Positions 1-8,150 of a stretch of DNA of 12,589 nt are shown one piece after another (position 1 is the first letter of the stretch; every line of letters starts with the position of its first letter). The stretch covers positions 1 through 12,589 of the forward strand of contig JAAFHJ010000087.1 of the NCBI GenBank assembly GCA_013298325.1, written 5' to 3'. This stretch comes from Myxococcales bacterium (GTDB lineage: Bacteria > Myxococcota_A > Polyangia > Polyangiales > Polyangiaceae). A model generated the notes under the pieces. That model ran no database searches, was not told the origin of the DNA, and was given only the letters and a program-made list of their open reading frames with translations. The translations under genes and the position numbers were made by a program.

Positions 1-562
1 ATTTCGTCTTCGCCTTCATACAGTACCCACCTGAGAGCCCCTCATTTGCCCTAGGGAGGCCGTCAGGGCCGACGCCGAGGGGCGACACCAGTTGTTCGCA
101 AACGAACCCGTCCGGGCATGCGCAGTAGTTCGCGCCGTCGTTCGTGTTTCCGTCGGCGTTCGCACAGCGGCAAGAGCAGTAGACGGCCGCCTCTGCTTGA
201 CGGTCGGCGCATTGGGACGGGACGCAGGAGTTCCCTTCTTTGCCGGTCACCGGCTTGGTGTCGTCGTTGTTTACGATACAGCCCTTGTCGCCTGGATCGT
301 TTGAGTAGGGCTTCCCCGTTGCCTCCTGCCCATTGGGGCAGGACACGCGACCACGGAAGTGATTCACGAGACAGACGCGGGTCTGGCACTGGAAGCTCCT
401 TGACTCGACGTAGGTCGATCCCTGGACGAAGCCCTGGAAAGACGGGTCGAGTTCTCGTTCTGGCGTGCACGGGTCGCCAACGCCGGTTGAATTGCAGCCG
501 GGCGTCGCGATGAGGAAGCCCGCCGCGCCGACCGCAGCGAAGGCCATCATGAGTCGGTTCAT
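1..562 (-). CDS. Cys-rich predicted lipoprotein, 3' end missing
   Basis: Reading leftwards from the ATG at 562-560 gives 187 uninterrupted codons to the window edge, so the C-terminus is missing. The protein starts MNRLMMAFAAVGAAGFLIA and reaches a probable lipid-attachment Cys at residue 23 (TPG-C; the lipobox is imperfect because -3 is Thr). The exported part holds 15 cysteines counting that one, including clusters such as CSCRC and CACPDGFVC, so it is probably disulfide-rich and outside the cytoplasm. A weak ribosome site (GGAG, about 12 bases upstream) precedes the start. Codon third positions are G+C-rich, unlike the overlapping frames. I recall similar conserved proteins of unknown function in myxobacteria but cannot assign a function. 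It is divergent from the TPR operon, so shared regulation is possible. Reality of the gene is fairly sure; its role is unknown. Confidence 0.8.
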   Translation of the reverse strand, partial: MNRLMMAFAAVGAAGFLIATPGCNSTGVGDPCTPERELDPSFQGFVQGSTYVESRSFQCQTRVCLVNHFRGRVSCPNGQEATGKPYSNDPGDKGCIVNNDDTKPVTGKEGNSCVPSQCADRQAEAAVYCSCRCANADGNTNDGANYCACPDGFVCEQLVSPLGVGPDGLPRANEGLSGGYCMKAKTK

Positions 563-591
563 GGGTGCTCGCGTCTCCGTTGGTGGCCGCA

Positions 592-608
592 CAATCGTCC
601 CACGATTG
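592..608. promoter_or_regulatory. 17-bp inverted repeat, possible operator
   Basis: CAATCGT (592-598) and ACGATTG (602-608) are perfect inverted copies separated by ccc. The site is 30 bases upstream of the lipoprotein start at 562, inside the likely promoter or leader of that gene. The short central gap suits a dimeric regulator better than an RNA hairpin, but this is inference. Confidence 0.4.
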
Positions 609-613
609 CCGCG

Positions 614-642
614 GGCCGGATGTCACGAAATCGCATCCGGCC
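614..642. promoter_or_regulatory. 9-bp-arm inverted repeat, operator or hairpin
   Basis: GGCCGGATG (614-622) and CATCCGGCC (634-642) are perfect inverted copies around an 11-base loop. No T-run follows on either strand, so it is not a standard terminator. The sequence CCGGATGTC from the left arm (616-624) recurs at 910-918, 64 bases before the GltC-like start, so both divergent genes carry a copy upstream. Regulatory function is inferred. Confidence 0.4.
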
Positions 643-677
643 AATGAATCGAGGCCGCCACCGTTCCGGCCCGGAAG

Positions 678-837
678 CTACTTGTGTTCGAAGGTGAACG
701 TCAAGGCCCTAAATCCACGCGTCCCCGAACGGTCTCGATTCTTCCATCGGTGCGCTGCAATTCGAGCCGTTATTCAGGTTCTCGCCGAGCGACGCCACGA
801 ACGACCCCTTGACAATCGAGTACGCGTCTCCGTAGCA
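678..837 (-). pseudogene. Possible decayed 3' end of a secreted-protein gene
   Basis: On the minus strand, codons from 837 to 712 read protein-like (starting CYGDAYSIVKGSF) with mostly G or C at the third base, then stop at 711-709. A neighbouring frame continues from 710 to 678 as RALTFTFEHK and a stop. A single-base difference around 711-714 (four bases between a Trp codon and AGG) would join the two into one plausible C-terminus. Upstream of 837 no frame continues convincingly, so any parent gene is broken there too. It could instead be chance in a G+C-rich spacer, or an assembly error. Confidence 0.3.
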
Positions 838-838
838 T
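809..838 (+). promoter_or_regulatory. Possible sigma70-type promoter for the gltC-D-E operon
   Basis: An exact TTGACA (809-814) is followed after 18 bases by TAGCAT (833-838), matching four of six bases of the -10 consensus. It points to the GltC-like gene, whose start is 143 bases downstream. It overlaps the possible gene relic on the other strand, so the match may be accidental. Confidence 0.3.
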
Positions 839-981
839 CGCGCCGCTCGCAAGCGGGCTCTTTGGCCGAAACGCAGTAATTTTCGGGGTCTCGCGACGCC
901 CGACCCCAACCGGATGTCGGCACATTGCCGCCGTCTCGCCTCCCAAGTCTCCCTTCACGCTTCCCCGACGGAGCCCAGACG

Positions 982-2754
982 ATGCGAAAAATCGTGCGAT
1001 CGTTCCTGCTGGCCGCAACCCCGGCCCTGCTCACGCTGTCGCTTTCGACCCATGAGGCCCACGCCCAAGGGAAAAAGGCGGGCGGAAAAAAGCCGCCGAC
1101 CACGCAGCCGGGGACCGGCGCCGCAGCCGGAACCGGCGGTGCGGCGAAACCGATCGATATCGACGCCGCCCCCACCGGGCAGCCGGCGGCGAAGCCCGAC
1201 CTCGGCCCCCCTCCGACCGCAGGCCAAATGACGCCGGAAGCGGCGAAGGCGAAGCGCGATTTCGACCAGGAAAAGTGGGAAAAGGCGGCGCTCGGTCTCT
1301 CCAAAGTTCAAAAGGGGGAGACGAACGACGACGAAGGGAACAAGCAACTCGCCCAGTACCATCTGGCGATCTCCTTGTATCACCTCAAGTTTTACCAGGC
1401 GGCCTACGGTATCTTCTCGGAAATTGCCGACAAACCGAACCACCTGAAGTTCAACGAAACCCTCCTCTGGCTCGCGCGCCTCGCGACCGAGCTCCCCGAG
1501 CCGGCCGACATCGTTGAGCGCGTCGGTAAGTACGACGAAGGTCAGATCGCGAAGTTCAACAACGCCAACCAGCGCGACTTGTACTGGCAGCTCAACTACC
1601 TGCTCGGCCGCTACAAGTACCGAAATCGCCAGTACGACGACGCAATCAAGCTCTTTAGCAAGGTTGCAAAGCAGTCGAAATGGTTCGTGAAGAGCCAGTT
1701 CTTTACCGGCATTTCTCACGTGCAGCTCCGGCGATCGGTCCCCGCCGTGAAGGCTTTCCAGTCGATCGTTTCTTCGATTGATGACGGTGCCGACGTCGAA
1801 GACGAGACGCGTATGCGCGACCTCGCCTTCCTCTCCATGGCGCGTACCTACTATTCGGCCTCCGTCACCCTCGACGAGAACAACACCCCGAAGATCCTTG
1901 AGGATCGTCTCAGCGCCGCGGTGAAGTACTGGAACACCGTCGACGTCGGAAGCGAGTACTGGCTCGATGCCCTCTTTGAGGAGTCTTGGGCCTACTTCAT
2001 GGCCGGTGACTATTCCCACGCCCTCGGGAATATTCACACGATCCAGTCGCCGTACTTCCCGAACTCCTACTACCCGGAAGCGGAAGTTCTCAAAGCGGTC
2101 ATCTACTTCTCGAACTGCCAGTATGACGATTCTACGACGATCGTCTCGAAGTTCCAGCAGAAGTACCAGCCGCTCTCGGACGAATTGAACGGCATTCTGA
2201 ACGGCTTCAAAGGCGACAACCAGGAAGAGGCCTTCTACGGCTTCCTGAAGGACGTCCGCGACAGCAAGGCGAAGCAGCTCGACAAGAAGGGCGACCTAAC
2301 CAAGACGGTCGTCAAGAACGCGCTCAGCGATCGACAGCTCCTCCGCCACATCAAGTACGTCGAATTGCTCGACGAAGAGCAGAAGCGTTTCGACAAGGCG
2401 ACGGCCGAGTTCAAGGGGTCGGCCCTCGGTCTCGACACGAAGGACGCGCTCTCGCTCGCCCGCGACATCGCGGTGAAGAACGCTGGCGCCCTCGCGAAAG
2501 AGCGCTATCAGCGCAATATCGATGAACTTTCCGAGCACCTTCGCAACAGCGCGAAGATCCTGATCGACATCACTGCCGCCCAGCGTAACCAGCTCGACGC
2601 TGCGATCGCGGGTGCGCAAGTCACGGCCAAGGAATCGGAGCGCAACATCGTCAAAGCGGACGAAGAACACGTCATCTGGCCCTTCAAGGGCGAGTACTGG
2701 CGCGATGAGCTCGGCTTCTATCGGCAGACGATCACGAGCCGCTGCGGAAGGTGA
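982..2754 (+). CDS. gltC: Periplasmic TPR protein, GltC/NfsC-like
   Basis: 590 residues from the ATG at 982, chosen over an upstream in-frame ATG at 925 because GGAG (970-973) lies 8 bases before it and the protein then begins with a clean signal peptide (MRKIV, hydrophobic 8-21, probable cleavage AHA|Q after residue 28). A Gly/Pro/Ala/Lys-rich linker (29-80) leads to helical TPR-like repeats over about 85-400, with typical Y/W-rich and A-G/Y pairs, and a charged, probably coiled-coil C-terminal part (about 420-560) ending in a WPFKGEYW-type segment. In the Glt/Nfs machines GltC is a periplasmic TPR protein working with GltD and outer-membrane partners. The symbol rests on architecture and on position directly before gltD and gltE, as in nfsC-D-E; a different TPR family is possible. 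The stop overlaps the next gene's leader, suggesting translational coupling. Confidence 0.65.
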   Translation: MRKIVRSFLLAATPALLTLSLSTHEAHAQGKKAGGKKPPTTQPGTGAAAGTGGAAKPIDIDAAPTGQPAAKPDLGPPPTAGQMTPEAAKAKRDFDQEKWEKAALGLSKVQKGETNDDEGNKQLAQYHLAISLYHLKFYQAAYGIFSEIADKPNHLKFNETLLWLARLATELPEPADIVERVGKYDEGQIAKFNNANQRDLYWQLNYLLGRYKYRNRQYDDAIKLFSKVAKQSKWFVKSQFFTGISHVQLRRSVPAVKAFQSIVSSIDDGADVEDETRMRDLAFLSMARTYYSASVTLDENNTPKILEDRLSAAVKYWNTVDVGSEYWLDALFEESWAYFMAGDYSHALGNIHTIQSPYFPNSYYPEAEVLKAVIYFSNCQYDDSTTIVSKFQQKYQPLSDELNGILNGFKGDNQEEAFYGFLKDVRDSKAKQLDKKGDLTKTVVKNALSDRQLLRHIKYVELLDEEQKRFDKATAEFKGSALGLDTKDALSLARDIAVKNAGALAKERYQRNIDELSEHLRNSAKILIDITAAQRNQLDAAIAGAQVTAKESERNIVKADEEHVIWPFKGEYWRDELGFYRQTITSRCGR

Positions 2755-2759
2755 ACAGC

Positions 2760-5700
2760 ATGAAACCGCTATTGAAGTACATGAGCGCCGTGCTCGTGCT
2801 CGGCGCCGCCGCCCCCGCGGCTGCAGAAGGGCTCGCTTGCATCAGCGACGCGGCCCAGAAGACGCTCACCGCTTGCCCGAACGACGGTCCGAAGGAGTTC
2901 AAGAGCTCCAACGGAAAGGCGCCGGAAATGAAGATGGGCGGCGTTGCCCCCGTCGAGGCGAAAAAGAAAGACGGCAAGCCGACGAACCCCGGCTTCGAGC
3001 AGGGGGCCGCCGAGCGCGACGACCGCAAGAGCCGCCTCGCCAACCGTGCCCAGGCACTCCTCGTTGACGAAATCGGACGCCTCGAAGCGCTCTACAAGGC
3101 GACCGGCAAAGGTGCTTCCGACCGTGCGCAGATCATGCGACGGCTTGCGGAAGACTACGTTGAGCTCGAAAACGTCGCGTTCCGCAACAAGACCCAGGCG
3201 GAAATTGATCGCGACGCGCTCAAGAAGTCGAATCCGGCGGAAGCGGGCAAGAAGCAGGCATTGGTCGACGCATCGGGGAAGGTCCTAAAGACCGCTCGCC
3301 GAAATGCGATCAACTACTATTCAAGCCTGAAGAACGACTACCCCAACTACGCTCAGCTCGACGAGATTCTTTACTATCTCGCGTACGAGTACGAGCAGGC
3401 GAACGACTACGGGAATGCCCGTACCGCCTACTACGAGCTGATCAACAAGCGCCCCGACTCGAAGTACATTCCGAACGCCTATCTCGCGTTCGGAGAGCTC
3501 TTCTTCAATGAAGCGCAGGGCGACCCGTCGAAGTGGGATACCGCTCGCCAGGCCTACGAAAAGGTCACGACGTATCCGGAAGACTCGACGAAGGTCTGGG
3601 GCTACGCCTGGTACAAGCTTGCGTACGTTCATTGGAATACGGGGGCCTTCGAGAAGTCCCTCGACGCCTTCAAGAAGACCATCGATCACGGCGTGAAGTT
3701 TGCCCAGCAGCCGAATGCAGCGAAGCTGGCCGATGCAGCCCGCCGCGACATCATTCCGGTCTACGCGCTTCAGGGGCAGCCTAACGCCGCATTTACGTTC
3801 TTCAAGAACATCTCTGGCGACGCGCCCGGTCAAACCGAGAAGACGTACAAGATGATGGATGACCTGGGCCAGAACTACCTGGATACCGGTCATTACAATG
3901 ACGCGATCGCCTTGTACAAAGACCTCTTGGTCCGCAACAAGGGGAGCGATCAGTCCTGCAGCTACCAGGCGCACATCACCGAAGCGGTCATGGCGCTCAA
4001 TGCGAACAAGAAGGACGTCATCAAGAATGAGCTCGATGCTCAGCTGAAGGCGTACAGCGAGTTCAAGGCAGGAAATCATTCGCCGGCTTCGAAGAGTGAG
4101 TGTGCCTCCAAGACGGCGGCGCTCGAAACCGAAACGGCGATGTCGTGGCACCTCGAGGCGGTCGGGAGCGGCGGCAAGCGCGGCACGAACGACCCGAAGG
4201 CGATGGCGCTCGCTGCGGCGGTCTACAAGAAGATCGTCGATACGTGGACCCAGGACGAATTCAAGAACTTCGAGTTCCCGCGCATCACCCGTGAGGACTG
4301 GCCGTCGATCTACAAGATCAAGTACGCGATGGCCGACTTGCTCTACTTCCAGAACGATTGGGAGAAGTGCGGTCCCGCGTTTGACTCGGTTGTCGCTGAG
4401 AACCCGACGGGCCCCGAAGCTCCGGAAGCCGCCTACGCGGCCGTCCTTTGCTACCAGAACATCTACGAGAAGACGCACCCGAAGGAGCTCGCTCGTAAAG
4501 GTTCCGGCAACGGCCCCGGCGCCAAGAAGGACGACAAGAAGAAGGACGACGAAGACATCGATAGCAAGTTGAAGCCGAAGGACATGACCGAATCCCAAAA
4601 GGGGATGGTCCAGGCCTTCAACCGCTTCACCTGCTACATCAAGCCTTCGAACGGCGACGCCGATGGCATGAGCAAGCTTGTTGAAGTCAAGTACGCCCGT
4701 TCGCGTACTTACTTCGAAGCGCAGCATTGGGAAGAAGCCGCCGTCGGTTTCCGCGACATCGCGCTCAACAATGCCGATCAGGAATCCGGGATTTACGCGG
4801 CGATGCTCTACATGGAGAGCATCAACGTCCTCGGAACCCACGGGAATCCGACCCGTTCTTCCTGCTTTGCCGACATGGCGCAGGACGTCCCCAAGTTCAT
4901 CGACCTCTATTGCAAGGGCGACAAGGCGACGAAGAACGCCGAAAGCTGCACCGAACTCGCGAAGGTTCAAGTCAACCTTCAGCGTCTCGGCGCGGAAGCC
5001 AAAGTGAAGGAGGCGGCATCGCTTTCCAGCACCAAGGCGCTCTCGCTCTACGAAGAGGCCGGCGTGTCCTACATGGACATGTTCAAGAAGAATTGCCAGG
5101 ATCCGGCCGCGAATGGCCAGCCGGCAAGCGCGGATCGTTGCGATGAAATCGCCTACAACGCGGCAAAGGCCTATCAGGCTGCCCGCCTCGTTGCGAAGTC
5201 GATTGGCGCTCGTAAAGCCCTGATTGAGTACGACCGCAACACGAAGGGGAATAGCCCCTACGCGAAGAAGGCAATCTACGAAATCGGCGGCAACTACCAG
5301 GCGATCGCCGTCTACGACAAGGCTGCCGACTACTACGAGCAGTACGCCGATGCCGACGTGAAGGGGGAGAAGGCCGACCTCGCCCTCTCCGACGCCGTGC
5401 TTCTCCGTCTCGGCCTCGGCCAGGAAGCGGAAGCGCTCCGCGATGCGGAGAAATTCCGCAAGAACTACGGTGCTTCCAAGCAATCGCAGACCGCCTCGAT
5501 CGCCTTCGCCATCGGCGCCCACTACGCGGAAAAGGGCGACTGGGACAACGCCCGGAAGAACCTCTCCGGCAACATGTCGGTGATCGACAAGGCCTCTCCC
5601 GACATCCAGGTGCAGGCGCACGCGACCCTCGGACGCGTCTACGCGAAGATCCCGCAAGGCGATAAGCTCGCGAAGAACGAGTACGCGAAGGTTCGTAACA

Positions 5701-6476
5701 TTTGGGGCGACGGTTCGAAGGCCGTCGAAGCGATCCGCGCCGCCCACCCGGGCGACGCCGACAAGGCGATCGGTAAGGCGCTAAACGCCGTCGGCGAAGC
5801 GATCTTCTACAATGCCGATGAGATGAAGGTTGCGACCGTCGACCAGATCAAGTTCCCGATCTACGTCGGCAACGGCGACATGAAGTCGGTCAAGGCCCAC
5901 ATCGACACGAAGGTGAAGGGTTGGCTCGAGAAGAAGAAGCCGGCCATCGAGAAGGCCGAAGCCGAATACAAGAAGATCGTCGACCTCCAGCCGGCGCCCC
6001 CCCCGAAGTGGGTTATCGCTGCCGGTTCCCGCGTCGGTCTCATGTGGGGTAACTTCGTGGACGAGTTCCGCGCCGCCCCGATCCCGAGCAATATCAAGAG
6101 CGACGCCGAACTCCGCGGCGCCTATTACGACGGTCTCGACGGGGCCAGCGAGCCGATCAAGAGCGGTCGCGCGAAGCCGGCCCTCCAGACCTGCCTCACG
6201 TACTCGGTGAAATTCCAGTACTTCGACGACTACTCGCGCTCCTGCGAAGTCTGGCTCGCGAAGAACTACAAGGGCGAATACCACGTCGTCGACGAGCTTC
6301 GCGGCGCGCCGACCCTCGTGAACAGCACCTTGGACGAGCAGAATCCCCCGCTTCTCATCGGAGGCCAGTTCTGGCACCCGCCGAGCGCAGCGCCGGAGAA
6401 GGCCGAGGAGCCGAAAGACGCTCCCAAGGACGCGAAAACCGAAAAGAAAGCCGATCCCAAGAAGGGGGGCAGGTGA
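2760..6476 (+). CDS. gltD: Large periplasmic TPR protein, GltD/AgmU-like
   Basis: 1238 residues from the ATG at 2760. GGAAG (2746-2750) lies 9 bases upstream; a GTG at 2751 is in frame and would add three residues. The signal peptide runs MKPLLKYM...AAAPAAA with probable cleavage after residue 22. The mature protein is mainly TPR-like helical pairs, clearest at about 195-340 (YYLAYEYEQANDYGNARTAY), with further repeats later, several cysteines, a Lys/Asp-rich insert at about 581-610 and a Lys/Glu/Pro-rich tail at about 1209-1238. Size and content match AgmU (GltD) of M. xanthus, roughly 1,200 residues, a gliding protein found in a complex with AglT, AgmK, AgmX, AglW and CglB. The paralogue NfsD is the alternative. 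It overlaps the next gene by one base (TGATG), a classic coupled operon junction. Confidence 0.75.
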   Translation: MKPLLKYMSAVLVLGAAAPAAAEGLACISDAAQKTLTACPNDGPKEFKSSNGKAPEMKMGGVAPVEAKKKDGKPTNPGFEQGAAERDDRKSRLANRAQALLVDEIGRLEALYKATGKGASDRAQIMRRLAEDYVELENVAFRNKTQAEIDRDALKKSNPAEAGKKQALVDASGKVLKTARRNAINYYSSLKNDYPNYAQLDEILYYLAYEYEQANDYGNARTAYYELINKRPDSKYIPNAYLAFGELFFNEAQGDPSKWDTARQAYEKVTTYPEDSTKVWGYAWYKLAYVHWNTGAFEKSLDAFKKTIDHGVKFAQQPNAAKLADAARRDIIPVYALQGQPNAAFTFFKNISGDAPGQTEKTYKMMDDLGQNYLDTGHYNDAIALYKDLLVRNKGSDQSCSYQAHITEAVMALNANKKDVIKNELDAQLKAYSEFKAGNHSPASKSECASKTAALETETAMSWHLEAVGSGGKRGTNDPKAMALAAAVYKKIVDTWTQDEFKNFEFPRITREDWPSIYKIKYAMADLLYFQNDWEKCGPAFDSVVAENPTGPEAPEAAYAAVLCYQNIYEKTHPKELARKGSGNGPGAKKDDKKKDDEDIDSKLKPKDMTESQKGMVQAFNRFTCYIKPSNGDADGMSKLVEVKYARSRTYFEAQHWEEAAVGFRDIALNNADQESGIYAAMLYMESINVLGTHGNPTRSSCFADMAQDVPKFIDLYCKGDKATKNAESCTELAKVQVNLQRLGAEAKVKEAASLSSTKALSLYEEAGVSYMDMFKKNCQDPAANGQPASADRCDEIAYNAAKAYQAARLVAKSIGARKALIEYDRNTKGNSPYAKKAIYEIGGNYQAIAVYDKAADYYEQYADADVKGEKADLALSDAVLLRLGLGQEAEALRDAEKFRKNYGASKQSQTASIAFAIGAHYAEKGDWDNARKNLSGNMSVIDKASPDIQVQAHATLGRVYAKIPQGDKLAKNEYAKVRNIWGDGSKAVEAIRAAHPGDADKAIGKALNAVGEAIFYNADEMKVATVDQIKFPIYVGNGDMKSVKAHIDTKVKGWLEKKKPAIEKAEAEYKKIVDLQPAPPPKWVIAAGSRVGLMWGNFVDEFRAAPIPSNIKSDAELRGAYYDGLDGASEPIKSGRAKPALQTCLTYSVKFQYFDDYSRSCEVWLAKNYKGEYHVVDELRGAPTLVNSTLDEQNPPLLIGGQFWHPPSAAPEKAEEPKDAPKDAKTEKKADPKKGGR

Positions 6477-7930
6477 TGAAGCTCAACAATCTTTGGATCG
6501 CAGGATCTTTCGCGGCACTCGTTGCCTGTGGCGGCGGCGGGGCGACTACCGGTGGGGCCAACGTCCCGAAGAAGCCGGATGGCCCCGTCTCTTCGAACGG
6601 AACGCCGGTTAGCCAGGAGACGGTCAATCGTTTCCAGGTCGCCATCGACGCATTCGCCGTCCACGAGAAGGCTGCCGACTGGAACGACGCCATCTGCAAG
6701 GATGTTGCCGACAAGTTCAACGCCGGGTCGGAAGGGGGCAAAATCCCCGAGGCGCTCTTCGACGCGGGCCTCGCCTGGCAGCGCTGCGGCAACGACAAAG
6801 AGGCGAAGTCTCACTTCGAAAAGGCGCTCGGCGCCGACGCGAAGTTTCACCCCGCTCGCGTCCAGATCGCCCTGTATCAATACAAGGCCGATCAGAACGA
6901 AAACGCCGTGATCGACACCCTCCGCAAGACGGTGCTCGACGCGAAGTTCCAGAACGTCCCTGCGCTCGTCGCTCTCGCTGCCTTCGAAATGCAGCGCGAC
7001 GCCGACCAGGAAGACAAAGAATTCAACTGCAAGAGCGACGAAGAATGCGCGAAGTTGAATCTTCAGCGCGCTCTCGCCATCGACGACGGCTTCATGCCGG
7101 CGTCGAACCAGCTCGCGCTCTACTACTTCCAGCGTGCCAAGAAGAACGCCGGCGCCACCAAGAGCAAGGGCGGCCGCGGTCGCTCGATTGCGACCAACGC
7201 AGCGCTCGGAAAGCGTGCGGACGTCCAGCAGCTCGAACTCGCCGGCCTCGTCGCTTCGCAGGCCATCCGAAAGAACCCGAGCTACGCGCCGATTCACAAC
7301 ACCGCAGGCCTCATCCAGAATGAGCTCGGTCTCGTGAACGGCGCCGTCGCCGAGTTCAAGCAGGCGGCCACCCTCGATCCGCGCCTCTTCGAAGCGCAGA
7401 TGAACTATGCCGCGGTTAACCTTTCTTTCCGAGGGTTTGACCAGGCACAAGGCGCCTACGAACGCGCGCTCAAGATGCGCAGCGGCGACTACGACGCCCA
7501 CCTTGGGCTTGCCCTCGCGCTCCGCGGGCAGATCACCGACGTCAACTACGAAACGCAGGTCGCCGCCGTTCAAGCGGAGCTCGACGCCGCGAAGAAGATT
7601 GACGTGAACCGCCCGGACGCTTTCTACAACGAAGGCATCCTTACCCAGGAGTACAAGGCGAAGTCGGGCGGCGACAAGAACGCCACCGTTGCCAAGCTCA
7701 AGGAAGCAAAGGCAATTTTCGAGACCTTCATCCAGAAGGCCGCCGGAAAGACCGAGTACGACGGTGCCGTCAAGCGCTCGAAGGAGCGAATGGAAGACAT
7801 CGACGGGACGATCGCGTTCCTCCTCGCGAGCAACGAGCCGGTTCCGGCCCGAATGCCGAACCTCGACGAAATCGCCCCGGGCCTCTTTGCCGTCGCGAAT
7901 TCGCAGCCGATGCCGCTCGCGGCACGCTGA
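6476..7930 (+). CDS. gltE: TPR lipoprotein, GltE/AglT-like
   Basis: 484 residues from the ATG at 6476, which shares its A with the gltD stop; a GTG at 6473 is the alternative start. Residues 1-18 end in a good lipobox, LVA-C18, followed by Gly-rich sequence, so it should be lipid-anchored, probably in the outer membrane. TPR-like repeats cover about 50-220 and 250-420; clear units include PEALFDAGLAWQRCGNDKEA (91-110) and APIHNTAGLIQNELGLVNGA (271-290). CKSDEEC (185-191) may form a local disulfide. AglT (GltE) of M. xanthus is a TPR protein required for adventurous gliding that interacts with AgmU/GltD; NfsE is the paralogue. The gene is third in the coupled operon and is followed by an intrinsic terminator. 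Confidence 0.75.
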   Translation: MKLNNLWIAGSFAALVACGGGGATTGGANVPKKPDGPVSSNGTPVSQETVNRFQVAIDAFAVHEKAADWNDAICKDVADKFNAGSEGGKIPEALFDAGLAWQRCGNDKEAKSHFEKALGADAKFHPARVQIALYQYKADQNENAVIDTLRKTVLDAKFQNVPALVALAAFEMQRDADQEDKEFNCKSDEECAKLNLQRALAIDDGFMPASNQLALYYFQRAKKNAGATKSKGGRGRSIATNAALGKRADVQQLELAGLVASQAIRKNPSYAPIHNTAGLIQNELGLVNGAVAEFKQAATLDPRLFEAQMNYAAVNLSFRGFDQAQGAYERALKMRSGDYDAHLGLALALRGQITDVNYETQVAAVQAELDAAKKIDVNRPDAFYNEGILTQEYKAKSGGDKNATVAKLKEAKAIFETFIQKAAGKTEYDGAVKRSKERMEDIDGTIAFLLASNEPVPARMPNLDEIAPGLFAVANSQPMPLAAR

Positions 7931-7954
7931 ACGTCGGGAAACCGTAAAGAAAGT

Positions 7955-7991
7955 CGCGGCGGTTCACCCCCGCCGCGCTTTTCTTATTTTC
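7955..7991 (+). terminator. Intrinsic terminator after gltE
   Basis: A perfect 8-bp G+C stem, CGCGGCGG (7955-7962) with CCGCCGCG (7970-7977), around a 7-base loop, is followed by a T-rich tract (cttttcttatttt). It lies 25 bases after the gltE stop and should separate the C-D-E operon from F-G. Confidence 0.85.
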
Positions 7992-8066
7992 CTGGGAACT
8001 TTTTCTTCGCGCCGCGTTCCAAGCCCCCCACGTTCCTGGGTGTCACCGACGCGTCTCGAAACGCAC

Positions 8067-8107
8067 TTTTTTTCTGTCTACCGGGCGCTGCTTCTCGTAA
8101 ACTGCGC
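8067..8107 (+). promoter_or_regulatory. Possible promoter of gltF-gltG
   Basis: CTTTTTTTC, then 23 bases from the T-run to GTAAACTGCGC (8097-8107), lies 43 bases before the gltF start. TAAACT (8098-8103) matches four of six -10 bases; no good -35 is visible. The same arrangement (CTTTTTTTC, 24 bases, GTAGGGTGCGC) precedes the gene at 10729. A promoter is expected here because a terminator lies upstream; the exact elements are inference. Confidence 0.25.
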
Positions 8108-8111
8108 CCGC

Positions 8112-8126
8112 CGCAGGGACCCTGCG
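8112..8126. promoter_or_regulatory. 15-bp palindrome before gltF
   Basis: CGCAGGG and CCCTGCG are perfect inverted arms around one central A, 24 bases before the gltF ATG. The single-base centre cannot form an RNA loop without losing pairs, so a protein-binding operator is more likely than a hairpin. No regulator is known. Confidence 0.35.
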
Positions 8127-8150
8127 CAGCCCCACCTCTCGGAGGCCCCC

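Larger units (their letters stand above)
563..981. other. Divergent intergenic region
   Basis: These 419 bases separate the minus-strand lipoprotein from the plus-strand TPR operon. I see no intact gene here. They hold two adjacent inverted repeats (592-608 and 614-642), a stretch that looks like the decayed 3' end of a minus-strand gene (678-837), a possible sigma70-type promoter (809-838), and the ribosome site GGAG at 970-973 for the GltC-like gene. Confidence 0.6.

Noticed and set aside
63..644. 193-residue minus-strand frame overlapping the lipoprotein
   Set aside because: It is another frame of the same DNA; the lipoprotein frame has a signal peptide, ordered cysteines and better codon choice.
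955..2037. 360-residue open frame on the minus strand under the gltC-like gene
   Set aside because: It lies wholly antisense to a gene with a ribosome site, signal peptide and TPR sequence; its Val/Arg/Leu-rich composition is that of a shadow frame in G+C-rich DNA.
3321..5747. 808-residue open frame on the minus strand under the gltD-like gene
   Set aside because: Antisense to the coupled gltD frame and made of Arg/Val/Leu-rich low-information sequence; no domain or ribosome site supports it.
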